Assembly: GCF_008807415.1 (NCBI RefSeq)
Contig: NZ_CP043626.1
Location: 1-64,000, forward strand
Length of the DNA: 64,000 nucleotides
Origin: Pseudomonas denitrificans (nom. rej.)
GTDB lineage: Bacteria; Pseudomonadota; Gammaproteobacteria; Pseudomonadales; Pseudomonadaceae
Reading direction: 5' to 3'
Part shown: one piece after another, positions 1 through 10,183 of the stretch
How the letters are laid out: every line of letters begins with the position of its first letter
How positions within the stretch are numbered: position 1 is the first letter of the stretch
Translations under genes and position numbers: made by a program
Notes under the pieces: model-generated
Told to the model about the DNA's origin: nothing
The model's database searches: none
What the model saw: only the letters and a program-made list of their open reading frames with translations

Positions 1-107
1 AAGATATCGCCACCGTGATGCAGTGTCCGGTGGGGACCGTCCGCTCACGGATATTCCGTGCGCGGGAAGCGATCGACAAAGCTTTGCAGCCTTTGTTGCA
101 TGATTGA
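1..107 (+). CDS. algU: RNA polymerase sigma factor AlgU (RpoE/SigE), 3' end only
   Basis: Partial gene entering from the left edge; reading from base 3 gives DIATVMQCPVGTVRSRIF and ends KALQPLLHD before TGA at 105-107. This is the recognition helix of region 4.2 of the extracytoplasmic sigma factor AlgU, which directs envelope-stress and alginate genes. It sits 36 bases upstream of mucA, its anti-sigma factor, as in all pseudomonads. Only about 34 codons are visible and they carry no frame break. Confidence 0.93.
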   Translation, partial: DIATVMQCPVGTVRSRIFRAREAIDKALQPLLHD

Positions 108-143
108 AGTCTGACAGCGGCAGAAGCCAAGAGAGGTAACGCT

Positions 144-728
144 ATGAGTCGTGAAGCCCTGCAGGAGTCGCTGTCCGCGGTAATGGATAACGAAGCGGAT
201 GAGCTTGAGCTTGCGGCGTGTGCTTGCAGCCTGCGGCGAGGACGCCGAATTGCGGGCCACCTGGTCCCGTTACCACTGGCCCGTGCAGTGATGCACCGCG
301 AGCCGGCCATGCCCAAGCTGGACATTGCCGCCGCCGTGTCCGCCGCGCTGGCCGATGAAGCCGCACCGCGCCGCGCGCAAGCCGCAATCCGTGGCGCAAC
401 GTCGGCCGCCTGGCCGTCGCCGCCTCGGTGACCCTGGCTGTGCTGGCCGGTGTACGCATGTACCAAACAGGATGACAGTGTCGCCAACGGCCTTGCCCAG
501 CAAGGTGCCACCCGCAGATCGCCTTGCCGCAAGTGCAAGGCCGGGGTACTGGCAGGCTACACTCAGGACGAAGGCGCCGCAGGTGATCACCAATGCCCAG
601 GGCGGGCAGACCACTGGCATGAGCAGCGTCTTCCGGGTTACCTGCGTCAACACGCGCAGCAGTCCGCCGTCCAGCGGCACGACAGCGCCCTGCCTTATGC
701 ACGCGCCGCGAGCCTGGAAAGCCGCTGA
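144..728 (+). CDS. mucA: anti-sigma factor MucA (frame broken by indels)
   Basis: Inner-membrane anti-sigma factor that binds AlgU in the cytoplasm and MucB in the periplasm. The start MSREALQESLSAVMDNEADE is intact; the expected RRVLAACGEDAELRATWSRY and LARAVMHREPAMPKLDIAAA then appear in different frames, the membrane segment RLAVAASVTLAVLAGVRMY lies near 400-465, and the end ALPYARAASLESR reaches TGA at 726-728. Total length fits the usual 194 residues or so. At least three small indels are needed to read it. Loss of MucA causes mucoidy, but the neighbours are equally broken, so sequence error is likelier than a real mucA mutation. Confidence 0.88.
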
Positions 729-748
729 TTGCGACCTTAAGGAGCGAC

Positions 749-1681
749 ATGCGCGCGACGACCAGAACTGTTGTTCTTTCCTCGGCGGTCTGCTGGCATT
801 GCCAGTCCAGGCCGCCGATGCGTTGGACTGGATCAAGCGCTCTCCGCTGATCAGCAACAGAACTTCCAGGGTACCTTCATCTACGAACGCAGCGGAGCCT
901 TCTCACCCACGATGTCTGGCATCGTGTGGAGAGTGACGGCTCTGTGTCGCGAGCACCTGGTTCAGGTCGATGGGCCGCGCCAGGAAGTGGTGCGCGTCGA
1001 TGGCGCCACCCAGTGCGTAGGTGGAGGCATGTCGGGGCAGGCGTCGACCGGCGAGATGTGGCCGGCACGCAAGCTCAACCCTGCCGATCTATCTACCTAC
1101 TACGACGTTCGCGTCGCCGGCGAGTTCCGTATTGCGATCGTCCGGCGGTGGTGCTGGCGGTGATCCGCGTGACCAGCATCGCTATGGCTTCGAGCTGACG
1201 TGGACAAGGAGACGGGGCCTGCCGCTCAAGTCCCTGCTGCTCAATGACAAGGGCCAGATCATCGAGCGCCTGCAGTTCACCCGCATCGACATGGCAGCGC
1301 CGGATGACGGCGAGTTGCAGGCGAGCGCGGCCTGCAAGCCGGTGAAGGAAGCCAAGGTTGCCCAGGTGAAGACCAACTGGCATTCGAGTGGGTGCGCCGG
1401 GCTTTACCTGAACAGTACGCTGCATGAGCGCAGCCCGGTCTCCAATGACCAGGTCTGTGCCTGGCCTACGGCGACGGACTGGCGCGTTTCTCGGTATTCC
1501 TCGAGCCGCTGCACGGCGCCAAGGTCGATGATGCCGCACCCAGCTGGCCCGACCACCGTGGTGTCGAGGCGGTTCGCCAGTGAAGATGGCGGCACCATGG
1601 TGACCGTGGTCGGCGAGATACCAGTGGCACGGCCGAGCGCGTGGCGTTGTCCATGCGGCCAACGGGAGCCCAGCACAGTGA
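749..1681 (+). CDS. mucB: sigma-E factor regulator MucB/RseB (frame broken)
   Basis: Periplasmic lipid-sensing protein that shields MucA from AlgW cleavage. ATG at 749 follows AAGGAG at 739-744. Fragments in several frames match the family: signal peptide ending QAADALDW, FQGTFIYERSGAFS, QEVVRVDGATQC, HRYGFEL with GLPLKSLLLNDKGQIIE, PTVVVSRRFASEDGGTMVTV and ERVALSMRP. I place the stop at TGA 1679-1681, overlapping the GTG of mucC, because that gives a short GSPAQ end. Multiple single-base indels are needed; whether any is biological cannot be told here. Confidence 0.85.
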
Positions 1682-2147
1682 TCATGAGCGGGGTAGAGTG
1701 GTTGCGGTCGAGTCTGGTGCGGTCCAGGTCGAAACGCTGCGCCGCTCCACCTGCTCGGGATGTTCGGTCAACGCCGGTTGCGGCCAGGGTCTCCTGGAGC
1801 GGCTGGGGGTTTCCCAGGGACGCAGCCGAGTGCGAGCGCTCATCTCGCCGAACCTGGCTTCATCGAGTCTTAAGCCTGGCGATGAAATCCTGCTGGGCGT
1901 GGATGAAGACCTTCTGCTGAAAAGCGCTGCTTTTCTATCTTTCCCCGCTGATCGGGCTGTTTCGCGCTGGCGCTACTGGCGGCGCGCCTCGATCTGGGGG
2001 AACCTCTCATCATCGTGGCCGGGCTGGCGGGTTTCCTGCTGGCCTGGCTGCTGGTGCGTCGCCATGCCGCGACGCCATACGGATGATCCGGCGATGCAAC
2101 CGGTTGTGCTGCGTGCGCTGGTCGGTGGGCCGCCCGGCCCTGTTTAG
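1678..2147 (+). CDS. mucC: MucC/RseC-family positive regulator of sigma-E activity (frame broken)
   Basis: Inner-membrane RseC-type protein. The product reads GRVVAVESGAVQVETLRR then a cysteine cluster STCSGCSVNAGCGQG typical of the family, DEILLGVDEDLLLKSA and two hydrophobic segments near 1925-2055 (LFPLIGLFALALLAARLDLG and IIVAGLAGFLLAWLLVRRH). A GTG at 1678 overlapping the mucB stop is the likely start, with one base missing just after it; further indels occur near 1945 and 2065. The end at 2147 is less certain than the start. Confidence 0.78.
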
Positions 2148-2185
2148 TGATTCTTCCCAATCAACATCACGGGAGCTGTAGTCAA

Positions 2186-3610
2186 ATGCAAACCCTGAAA
2201 CGCAGCATGGCTGCGCTGGTCGCCCTGCTGGCCTGAGCCTGTCGGTCACCGCGCGGGCTGAACTACCGGACTTCACTCCGCTGGTCGAGAAGGCCTCGCC
2301 GGCGGTGGTCAACATCAGTACCACCCAGAAACTTCCCGACCGCTCCAACGCGCAGATGGGCATTCCGGACCTCGACGGCCTGCCGCCGGGCCTGCGCGAA
2401 TTCTTCGAGCGCAGCATTCCCCGCGGCCAGGGCGGTCAGGGTCAGGCGCCCCGTGGCCAGCAGCGCGAGGCTCAGTCGCTGGGTTCGGGCTTCATCATTT
2501 CCGATGATGGCTACATCCTCACCAACAACCACGTGGTGGCCGACGGCCGACGAGATCCTCGTACGCCTGTCCGAACCGCAGCGAGCACAAGGCCAAGCTG
2601 GTCGGTGCCGATCCGCGCAGCGACGTGGCCGTGCTGAAGATCGATGCCAAGGGCCTGCCGACGCTCAAGCTGGGCGATTCCGACAAGCTGAAGGTCGGAG
2701 TGGGTGCTGGCCATCGGTTCGCCGTTCGGCTTCGACCACTCGGTGACTGCCGTATCGTCAGCGCCAAGGGCCGCAGCCTGCCGAACGAGAACTACGTGCC
2801 GTTCATCCAGACCGACGTGGCGATCAACCCGGGCAACTCGGTGGTCCGCTGCTGAACCTGCAGGGCGAAGTGGTGGGTATCAACTCGCAGATCTTCACCG
2901 TTCCGGCGGCTTCATGGGCCTTTCCTTCGCGATTCCGATCGATGTGGCGCTGAACGTCGCCGATCAGCTCAAGGCCGGCGGCAAGGTCAACCGTGGCTGG
3001 CTGGGCGTGGTGATCCAGGAAGTGAAAAGGACCTGGCCGAATCTTCGGTCTCGACAAACCGGCCGGCGCGCTGGTCGCGCAGCTGGTGGAAGACGGCCCG
3101 GCGGCCAAGGGCGGCCTGCAGGTGGGTGACGTGATCCTGAGCCTGAACGGCCAGACCAATCAATGAATCCGCCGACCTGCCGCACCTGGTGGGCAAACAT
3201 GAAGCCGGGCGACAAGGCGTCCCTGGAAGTCATCCGTGACAACAAGCGCCAGACCCTGAGCCTGACCATCGGCAGCCTGCGGACGACGACGATGCCGTCG
3301 CCGCAGTCGAGGGCAAGGGTGCCGAGCGCAGCAGCAACCGCATGGGTGTGACCGTGGCGGAGCTGACTGCGAGCAGCGCAAGTCCCTGGATATCAAGGGC
3401 GGCGTGGTCATCAAGGAAGTGCAGGGCGGTCCGGCGGCCATGATCGGCCTGCGTCCGGGCGACGTCATCACTCACCTGAACAATCGCGCGGTGGATTCCT
3501 CGAAAACCTTCAGCGAGATCGCCAAGGCGCTGCCGAAGGATCGTTCGATTTCCATGCGCGTGCTGCGTCAGGGCCGTGCGAGCTTCATCACGTTCAAACT
3601 GACCGAGTAA
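2186..3610 (+). CDS. mucD: periplasmic serine protease MucD (DegP/HtrA family, frame broken)
   Basis: HtrA-type protease with a chaperone role that limits AlgU activation. ATG 2186 begins a signal peptide (MQTLKRSMAALVALLA) cut by a missing base near 2232. The trypsin-like domain is visible: LGSGFIISDDGYILTNNHVV with the catalytic His, SDVAVLKIDAKGLPTLKLGD with the Asp, and the catalytic region near 2820-2855, where GNSGGPLLN is split by a missing G. Two PDZ domains follow, ending RQGRASFITFKLTE. Both insertions (near 2550) and deletions are present. Length fits the family at about 474 residues. Confidence 0.9.
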
Positions 3611-3624
3611 GGTCGACGCACCAG

Positions 3625-3651
3625 AAAAGGCGACTCCGGTCGCCCTTTTTC
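3625..3651 (+). terminator. rho-independent terminator after mucD
   Basis: Stem GGCGAC/GTCGCC with a TCCG loop, preceded by AAAA and followed by a run of five T, 15 bases after the mucD stop. It closes the algU-mucABCD operon and separates it from lepA. Confidence 0.8.
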
Positions 3652-3755
3652 ATGCCTGACCGTCCGGCGCGGCGTGACGCATCAGGCTGTAGTCAGGTAA
3701 ACTCCCCGCTATTTTTCGGCGGACCGCCGCCTTCAGCCTTCCGAGTGTGTTCGCC

Positions 3756-5544
3756 GTGAGTGACCTGAGTCATATCCGAATTTCTCCATCATCGCCCACA
3801 TCGACCATGGCAAGTCGACGCTGGCAGACCGCTTCATCCAGATGTGCGGCGGCCTGTCCGACCGCGAGATGGAGGCCCAGGTACTGGACTCCATGGACCT
3901 GGAGCGTGAGCGCGGCATCACCATCAAGGCGCACAGCGTCACCCTTCACTACAAGGCGAAGGACGGCAAGACTACTACCAGCTGAACTTCATCGACACCC
4001 CCGCCACGTCGACTTCACCTACGAAGTCAGCCGTTCGCTGGCCGCGTGCGAAGGCGCGCTGCTGGTAGTGGATGCCGGCCAGGGCGTGGAAGCGCAGTCG
4101 GTCGCCAACTGCTACACCGCCATCGAGCAGGGCTGGAAGTGATGCCGGTCTGAACAAGATGGACCTGCCGCAGGCCGATCCGGACCGCGTGAAGGACGAG
4201 ATCGAAAGCATCATCGGCATCGACGCCACCGACGCCGTGGCCTGCTCGGCAAGAGCGGCATGGGCGTGGAAGACGTGCTGGAGCGCCTGGTCACTGCCAT
4301 TCCCGCTCGGAAGGCGAGATCGACGCACCGCTGCAGGCGCTGATCATCGACTCCTGGTTCGACAATTACCTGGGCGTGGTCTCGCTGGTGCGTGTGAAGC
4401 ACGGCCGCGTCAAGAAAGGCGACAAGATCCTGGTGAAGTCCACCGGCAAGGTCCACCAGGTGGACAGCGTCGGCGTCTTCACCCCGAAGCACACCGAGAC
4501 TCCGACCTCAAGGCCGGTGAGGTGGGCTTCATCATTGCGGGCATCAAGGACATCCTCGGCGCGCCGGTGGGCGATACCTGACCCTGAACAACACCCCCGA
4601 CGTGGACGTGCTGCAGGCTTCAAACGCATCAAGCCGCAGGTCTACGCCGGCCTGTTCCGGTCAGCTCCGATGACTTCGAGGACTTCCGCGAAGCGCTGCA
4701 GAAGCTGACCCTGAACGACGCCGCGCTGCAGTACGAGCCGGAAAGCTCCGAGGCCCTGGGCTTCGGCTTCCGCATCGGCTTCCTCGGCATGCTGCACATG
4801 GAGATCATCCAGGAGCGCCTGGAGCGCGAGTACGACCTGGACCTGATCACCACCGCACCGACCGTGATCTTCGAGATCGTGCAGAAGAACGGCGAGATTC
4901 TCTACGTCGACAACCCGTCCAAGCTGCCGACCCTCTCGTCCATCGACGAGATGCGCGAGCCGATCTGCCGGCGACCATCCTTGTGCCTCAGGAGCACCTG
5001 GGCAACGTCATTACCCTGTGCATCGAGAAGCGCGGCGTCCAGCGCGACATGCACTTCCTCAGCGGCCAGGTCCAGGTGATCTACGATCTGCCGATGAACG
5101 AAGTGGTGCTGGACTTCTTCGACCGCCTGAAGTCCACCAGCCGCGGCTATGCTTCGCTGGACTACAGCTTCGACCGCTTCGAGCCGGCAACCTGGTTCGC
5201 CTCGATGTGCTGATCAACGGTGAGAAGGTCGATGCCCTCGCCCTGATCGTCCACCGCGACAATGCCCGTACAAGGGCCGTCAGCTGGTGGAGAAGATGAA
5301 GGAATTGATTCCGCGGCAGATGTTCGACGTCGCGATTCAGGCGGCCATCGGTGGGCAGATCATCGCCCGCTCGACGGTCAAGGCGCTCAGGAAGAACGTG
5401 CTGGCCAAGTGCTACGGTGGTGACGTGAGCCGTAAGCGCAAGCTGCTGGAGAAGCAGAAGGCCGGTAAGAAAAGGATGAAGCAGGTCGGTAGCGTGGAGA
5501 TTCCGCAGGAAGCCTTCCTCGCTGTGCTCAAAGTGGACAGTTGA
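3756..5544 (+). CDS. lepA: elongation factor 4 LepA (frame broken)
   Basis: Ribosome-associated translational GTPase that acts on stalled or mistranslocated ribosomes. GTG start gives MSDLSHIR, then the P-loop [16 protein letters not shown], switch region [13 protein letters not shown], the DTPGHVDF region near 3993-4015 and [13 protein letters not shown]. The EF-G-like domains and the LepA-specific C-terminus ([22 protein letters not shown], ending [11 protein letters not shown]) are present. At least eight frame breaks interrupt it, for example near 3778, 3971, 4001 and 4139. Full length would be about 599 residues, the family norm. Conserved and unlikely to be a real pseudogene. Confidence 0.92.
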
Positions 5545-5548
5545 ACCT

Positions 5549-6400
5549 ATGACCCTGAATTTCCCGCTGTTGCTGGTGATTGCCGTTGCGGTATGCGGCG
5601 TTCTCGCCCTGGTGGACCTGGTGCTGTTCGCACCGCGCCGCCGGGCGGCCATTTCCGCCTATGAAGGTTCGGTCGGCGAAGCTGACCCGGAAGTGCTGGA
5701 GAAACTGAACAAGGAGCCGGTGCTCGTCGAGTACGGCAAGTCGTTCTTCCGTGCTGTTCATCGTGCTGGTGCTGCGTTCGTTCCTGGTCGAGCCCTTCCA
5801 GATCCCGTCGGGTTCGATGAAGCCGACCCTGGAAGTGGGCGATTTCATCCTGGTGAACAAGTTCGCCTACGGCATCCGCCTGCCGGTGCTGGACACCAAG
5901 GTGATCCCGGTGGGTGACCCGCAACGTGGCGATGTCATGGTGTTCCGCTATCCCAGCGATCCGAACATCAACTACATCAAGCGTGTGGTCGGTGTTCCTG
6001 GGGACACCATCCGCTACACACCAGCGACAAGCGCCTGTTCATCAATGACCAGGCCGTAGCCGAGTCGCTGGTGGGCGAGGAGCCGGGCACCCTGGGCAGC
6101 GTGACCTGTACAGGAGAAGCTGGGCGCCGCGGAGCACATGATCCGCAAGGAAATGACCCGCTTCCGCATCGAGCCGGGCAAGCAGTGGAAGGTGCCGGCC
6201 GGCCATTACTTCATGATGGGCGACAACCGCGACAACTCCAACGACAGCCGCTACTGGAACGATCCGAAGATTCCAAGGACCTGCTGGGCATGGTTCCGGA
6301 CCGCAATATCGTCGGCAAGGCCTTCGCGGTCTGGATGAGCTGGCCGGATCCGAAGATGCGCAATCTGCCGAATTTCTCGCGAGTTGGTGTGATTCACTAG
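5549..6400 (+). CDS. lepB: signal peptidase I LepB (frame broken)
   Basis: Inner-membrane Ser/Lys protease that removes signal peptides. Two N-terminal membrane segments (LLLVIAVAVCGVLALVDLVL and LFIVLVLRSFLVEPF), the catalytic serine box QIPSGSMKPTLEVGDFILVN, the lysine box NYIKRVVGVPGD and the GDNRDNSNDSRYW box are all present, with end LPNFSRVGVIH. Indels near 5750, 6020, 6110 and 6272 split it. The start is 4 bases after the lepA stop, so both are probably one transcript. Length fits the 284-residue Pseudomonas protein. Essential in known bacteria, so the breaks are presumably errors. Confidence 0.92.
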
Positions 6401-6542
6401 ACTGGTGAGACGTTCCAGGCCTGCAGGGCTGGATCGGTGCTGGAAAAGGGCGGGGCTGCACGCGGGGAGCGAGGCGGCCCCGCTTCACTTGGACCCGCCG
6501 TGGTTGGCGGGCAAATAAGAAAGATACCGACATGAGGTCGAT

Positions 6543-6920
6543 ATGACGTACGCACGTTCGCAGAAGGGAATGTCGTTGCTGGGTTGGCTGGTGGTGCTCG
6601 CCGTCGTGGCGTTCCTGGCCAGTGCCGCGTTCAAGATCATTCCGCATTACCTGGACTATTACGCCATCGAGAAGGCCATCACCTCGGTTGAGACCGACAA
6701 GGCCGCCGAAGTGCGCACTGTTCCGGAGTTCTACTCCTATGTGGACAAGGCACTGATGCTCAACAACATCCGCGACCTCAAGCTGGATGACGCGCTGGAC
6801 GTGAAACTCGAGAACAACGAATTCCGCGCCCACCTGAAATACGAAAAACGCGAGCCACTGGTACAGAACATCGACCTGGTGGTCAAATTTGACAAAGAAT
6901 TCCGTGTACGAATGCCGTGA
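6543..6920 (+). CDS. DUF4845 membrane-anchored protein
   Basis: A 125-residue protein with a short cytoplasmic start ([15 protein letters not shown]), one membrane helix at about residues 11-29 and a periplasmic remainder rich in charged residues. It matches the DUF4845 family found between lepB and rnc across pseudomonads (PA0769 position). The start resembles a type IV pilin-like leader ([11 protein letters not shown]), but no pilin function is established. The frame is intact and its stop overlaps the rnc GTG, so the two are translationally coupled. Confidence 0.85.
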   Translation: MTYARSQKGMSLLGWLVVLAVVAFLASAAFKIIPHYLDYYAIEKAITSVETDKAAEVRTVPEFYSYVDKALMLNNIRDLKLDDALDVKLENNEFRAHLKYEKREPLVQNIDLVVKFDKEFRVRMP

Positions 6921-7608
6921 GTAACAACAGTCTGGATCGACTCGAGCGCAAGCTTGGCTACACCTTCCGCGACCAGGACCTGATGGTCCTGGCGCTGACC
7001 CATCGCAGTTTCGCCGGGCGCAACAACGAGCGCCTGGAATTCCTCGGTGACGCCATCCTCAACTTCGTCATCGGCGAAGCCCTGTTCACCCACTTTCCCC
7101 AGGCCCGCGAAGGCCAGCTGTCGCGCCTGCGCGCGCGACTGGTGAAGGGCGAGACCTGGCCCTGCTGGCCCGCGGTTTCGAGATCGGGGATTACCTGCGA
7201 CTGGGCTCGGGCGAGCTGAAGAGCGGCGGTTATCGCCGCGAGTCGATCCTGGCTGACGCCATGGAGGCGCTGATTGGCGCCATCTATCTGGACACCGGCA
7301 TGGATTCCGCCCGTGAGCGGATCATGGACTGGCTTGGCCCGCAATTGCGCGAGCTGACCCCGGTGGATACCAACAAGGACCCCAAGACCCGCCTGCAGGA
7401 GTTCCTGCAGTCCCGTGGGTGCGAATTGCCGCGTTACGACGTGGTGGATATCCAGGGCGAACCGCATTGCCGCACTTTCTTCGTGGAGTGCGAGGTGGCC
7501 CTGCTGAACGACAAGACCCACGGTCACGGCGGCAGTCGCCGCATCGCCGAGCAGGTGGCAGCCGCCGCCGCACTGGCAGCCCTGGGCGTGGAGAATGGCC
7601 ATGAGTGA
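6917..7608 (+). CDS. rnc: ribonuclease III (one frame break)
   Basis: Double-strand-specific endoribonuclease for rRNA and mRNA processing. GTG at 6917 overlaps the preceding stop. The signature [20 protein letters not shown] is intact, the second acidic cluster reads [14 protein letters not shown], and the C-terminal dsRNA-binding domain runs [15 protein letters not shown] to [19 protein letters not shown]. One C is missing near 7157 (ETLALLARG expected), which switches frame. With that base restored the protein is about 230 residues, normal for the family. It overlaps era by 14 bases. Confidence 0.93.
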
Positions 7609-8542
7609 GCACGAGCAAGACCAGCACGACCCATCCGAGCACGATGAAGCAGGAGCCGTTCGTTGCGGTTACGTCGCCATCGTCGGCCGCCCCAACGTCG
7701 GCAAGTCGACCCTGCTCAACCACATCCTCGGGCAGAAGCTGGCGATCACCTCGCGCAAGCCGCAGACCACTCGCCACACCCTGCTGGGCATCAAGACCGA
7801 GGGTGATGTGCAGGCTGTGTATGTCGACACCCCTGGCCTGCACAAGGACAACGACAAGGCGCTGAACCGCTACATGAACCGTTCGGCCAGCGCCGCGCTG
7901 AAGGACGTCGACGTGGTGATCTTCGTTGTCGACCGCAACCGCTGGACCGACGAAGACCAGATGGTCTACGACAAGGTCAAGTACGTGAGCTGCCCGGTCC
8001 TGCTGGCGGTGAACAAGGTCGACCGCATGGAAGACAAGGGCGAGCTGCTGCCGCATCTGCAGTGGCTGGCCGAGCAACTGCCCAACGCCGAAGTCGTGCC
8101 GATTTCCGCCCAGCACGGGCAGAACCTCGATGTGCTCGAAGGCCTGGTGGCCGAGCGCCTGCCGGAGAATGACCACTTCTTCCCGGAAGACCAGATCACC
8201 GACCGCAGCAGCCGCTTCCTCGCCGCCGAACTGGTGCGCGAGAAGATCATGCGCCAACTGGGCGCCGAGCTGCCGTACCAGGTCGCCGTGGAGATCGAAG
8301 AGTTCAAGCAGGACGGTCCGATCCTGCACATCCACGCGCTGATCCTCGTGGAGCGCGATGGCCAGAAGAAGATCATCATCGGTGACAAGGGTGATCGCAT
8401 CAAAAGCATCGGCCAGAACGCCCGCAAGGACATGGAGGTGCTGTTCGACTCCAAGGTCATGCTCAACCTCTGGGTGAAAGTGAAAGGCGGCTGGTCCGAC
8501 GACGAGCGCGCACTGCGTTCGCTGGGCTACGGCGACCTCTGA
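7595..8542 (+). CDS. era: GTPase Era
   Basis: Ribosome-assembly GTPase that binds the 16S rRNA 3' end at the membrane. P-loop GRPNVGKST at 31-39, switch II DTPG at 78-81, NKVD at 140-143, and a C-terminal KH domain around [20 protein letters not shown]. The frame is intact (315 residues). Two start codons are possible, 7595 and 7601; both lie inside rnc, giving the usual rnc-era coupling. The N-terminal tail ([15 protein letters not shown]) is longer and more acidic than in most Era proteins. Confidence 0.96.
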   Translation: MAMSEHEQDQHDPSEHDEAGAVRCGYVAIVGRPNVGKSTLLNHILGQKLAITSRKPQTTRHTLLGIKTEGDVQAVYVDTPGLHKDNDKALNRYMNRSASAALKDVDVVIFVVDRNRWTDEDQMVYDKVKYVSCPVLLAVNKVDRMEDKGELLPHLQWLAEQLPNAEVVPISAQHGQNLDVLEGLVAERLPENDHFFPEDQITDRSSRFLAAELVREKIMRQLGAELPYQVAVEIEEFKQDGPILHIHALILVERDGQKKIIIGDKGDRIKSIGQNARKDMEVLFDSKVMLNLWVKVKGGWSDDERALRSLGYGDL

Positions 8543-8629
8543 CCTTCAGTGCCCCGCGAGGATTCGCGGGCGCCTCCCTCGGGCGCCTGAGCGCGCCCGC
8601 CTCCCGACTCCCATTCCAGGCGCAGCGCC

Positions 8630-9333
8630 ATGAGCCTCGCTTCTATTGCCCAAGCTGCCTTCGTCCTGCACAGCCGCCCCTACAAGGAAACCAGCGCGCT
8701 GGTGGATTTCTTCACCCCGCAGGGGCGTCTGCGTGCCGTCCTGCGTGGCGCGCGGGGCAAGGCTGGAGCGCTGGCGCGACCGTTCGTACCGCTGGAAGCC
8801 GAATTCCGCGGGCGCAGCGATCTGAAGAACGTCGTGCGCCTGGAACCCACGGCATCCCCAACCTGCTCAGTGGCGAAGCGCTGTTCAGCGGCCTGTACCT
8901 GAACGAGCTGATGATCCGCCTGCTGCCGGCCGAAGACCCGCATCCCGCGCTGTTCGAGCACTACCGAGCGACCCTGCCGCTGCTGGCCGCCGGCAGACCG
9001 CTGGAGCCGCTGCTGCGCTCGTTCGAATGGCGGCTGCTGGATGACCTGGGCTATGGTTTTTCCCTGGACACCGATATCGTCGGCCAGGCTGTGGCGCCCG
9101 ATGGTCTCTACCGCCTGCTGCCCGACGCGGGCCTCGAGCCGGTCGGTAGCCTGCAGCCCGGGCTGTTCCACGGTGCCGACCTGCTGGCCATGGCCGAAGC
9201 CGACTGGAGCGCCCCCGGCGCCCTGGCAGCGGCCAAGCGCCTGATGCGCCAGGCCCTGGCACCCCATCTTGGCGGCCGACCGCTGGTCAGCCGCGAGCTC
9301 TTCATGAATCGCAAGGACAACTCCCGTGACTGA
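8630..9333 (+). CDS. recO: DNA repair protein RecO (one frame break)
   Basis: RecFOR-pathway mediator that loads RecA on SSB-coated DNA. The N-terminal OB fold is recognisable ([35 protein letters not shown]), followed by [23 protein letters not shown]. One G is missing near 8852, after which [20 protein letters not shown] continues in the next frame to [11 protein letters not shown]. About 234 residues when restored. It lies 87 bases after era and overlaps pdxJ by 8 bases, the conserved era-recO-pdxJ arrangement. Confidence 0.93.
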
Positions 9334-10069
9334 AGCCAACCGTATTCTGCTCGGCGTGAACATCGACCACGTCGCCACCCTGCGCCAGGCCCGCGGCACC
9401 CGTTATCCCGACCCGGTGAAAGCCGCGCTGGACGCCGAGGAAGCCGGCGCCGACGGTATCACTGTGCACCTGCGCGAAGATCGCCGGCACATCCAGGACC
9501 GCGACGTGCGCGTGCTCGCCGAAGTGCTGCAGACCCGCATGAACTTCGAGATGGGCGTCACCGAGGAGATGATGAAGTTCGCCGAGATCATCCGCCCTGC
9601 CCATGTCTGCCTGGTCCCTGAGACCCGCCAGGAGCTGACCACCGAGGGTGGCCTGGACGTCGCCGGCCAGGAAGCGCGCATCCGCGAAGCGGTGCAGCGC
9701 CTGGCGGCCGCAGGCTGCGAGGTGTCGCTGTTCATCGACCCGGACCAGCGCCAGATCGAGGCTTCGGCACGTGTTGGCGCCCCCGCCGTCGAACTGCACA
9801 CCGGTCGTTACGCCGATGCCCACAGCCCGGCCGAAGGTGCCCATGAGCTGGCGCGCATCCGCGATGGCGTGGAGTTCGGTCTGTCCCATGGCCTGATCGT
9901 CAATGCCGGCCACGGCCTGCATTACCACAATGCCGAGCCGGTAGCGGCCATCGCCGGGATCAACGAGCTGAACATCGGCCACGCCATCGTCGCCCATGCG
10001 CTGTTCGTGGGCTTCAAGCAGGCGGTTGCCGAGATGAAGGCGCTGATCGTGGCGGCAGCCAACCGCTGA
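9326..10069 (+). CDS. pdxJ: pyridoxine 5'-phosphate synthase PdxJ
   Basis: Condenses 1-deoxyxylulose 5-phosphate with 3-amino-2-oxopropyl phosphate in the last step of de novo vitamin B6 synthesis. The 247-residue TIM barrel is intact: [18 protein letters not shown] at the start, [15 protein letters not shown], the [10 protein letters not shown] segment, and the glycine-rich phosphate site [13 protein letters not shown] start inside the recO 3' end. A long palindromic repeat lies 20 bases after the stop, between this gene and convergent cmoB. Confidence 0.97.
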   Translation: MTEANRILLGVNIDHVATLRQARGTRYPDPVKAALDAEEAGADGITVHLREDRRHIQDRDVRVLAEVLQTRMNFEMGVTEEMMKFAEIIRPAHVCLVPETRQELTTEGGLDVAGQEARIREAVQRLAAAGCEVSLFIDPDQRQIEASARVGAPAVELHTGRYADAHSPAEGAHELARIRDGVEFGLSHGLIVNAGHGLHYHNAEPVAAIAGINELNIGHAIVAHALFVGFKQAVAEMKALIVAAANR

Positions 10070-10088
10070 TCGCTACCTGATTGGAAGC

Positions 10089-10160
10089 CGTAGGGCGCAT
10101 AACCGGAACGGGTTATCCGCCACCACGGCGGATAACGCCTCGGGCGTTACGCGCCCTACG
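10089..10160. repeat. four-way-junction palindromic repeat, copy 1
   Basis: Outer arms CGTAGGGCGCATAAC and GTTACGCGCCCTACG enclose a second stem (GTTATCCGCC with GGCGGATAAC) flanked by small hairpins such as CCGGAACGG. Folded, this is a four-way junction. It fills the space between convergent pdxJ and cmoB. Other copies are at 28582, 35536 and 59668; copies 1 and 4 share one orientation, 2 and 3 the other. Confidence 0.9.
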
Positions 10161-10183
10161 TTCTAATTCGACCTGGGCAGCGC

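Noticed and set aside
3756..5544. lepA as a degraded pseudogene
   Set aside because: All domains and both ends are present and only one-base slips occur; neighbours are hit equally, so error is the simpler reading.
6543..6920. The DUF4845 protein as a type IV pseudopilin
   Set aside because: [11 protein letters not shown] resembles a pilin leader, but Glu5 is absent and the gene context (lepB, rnc) and family are those of DUF4845.
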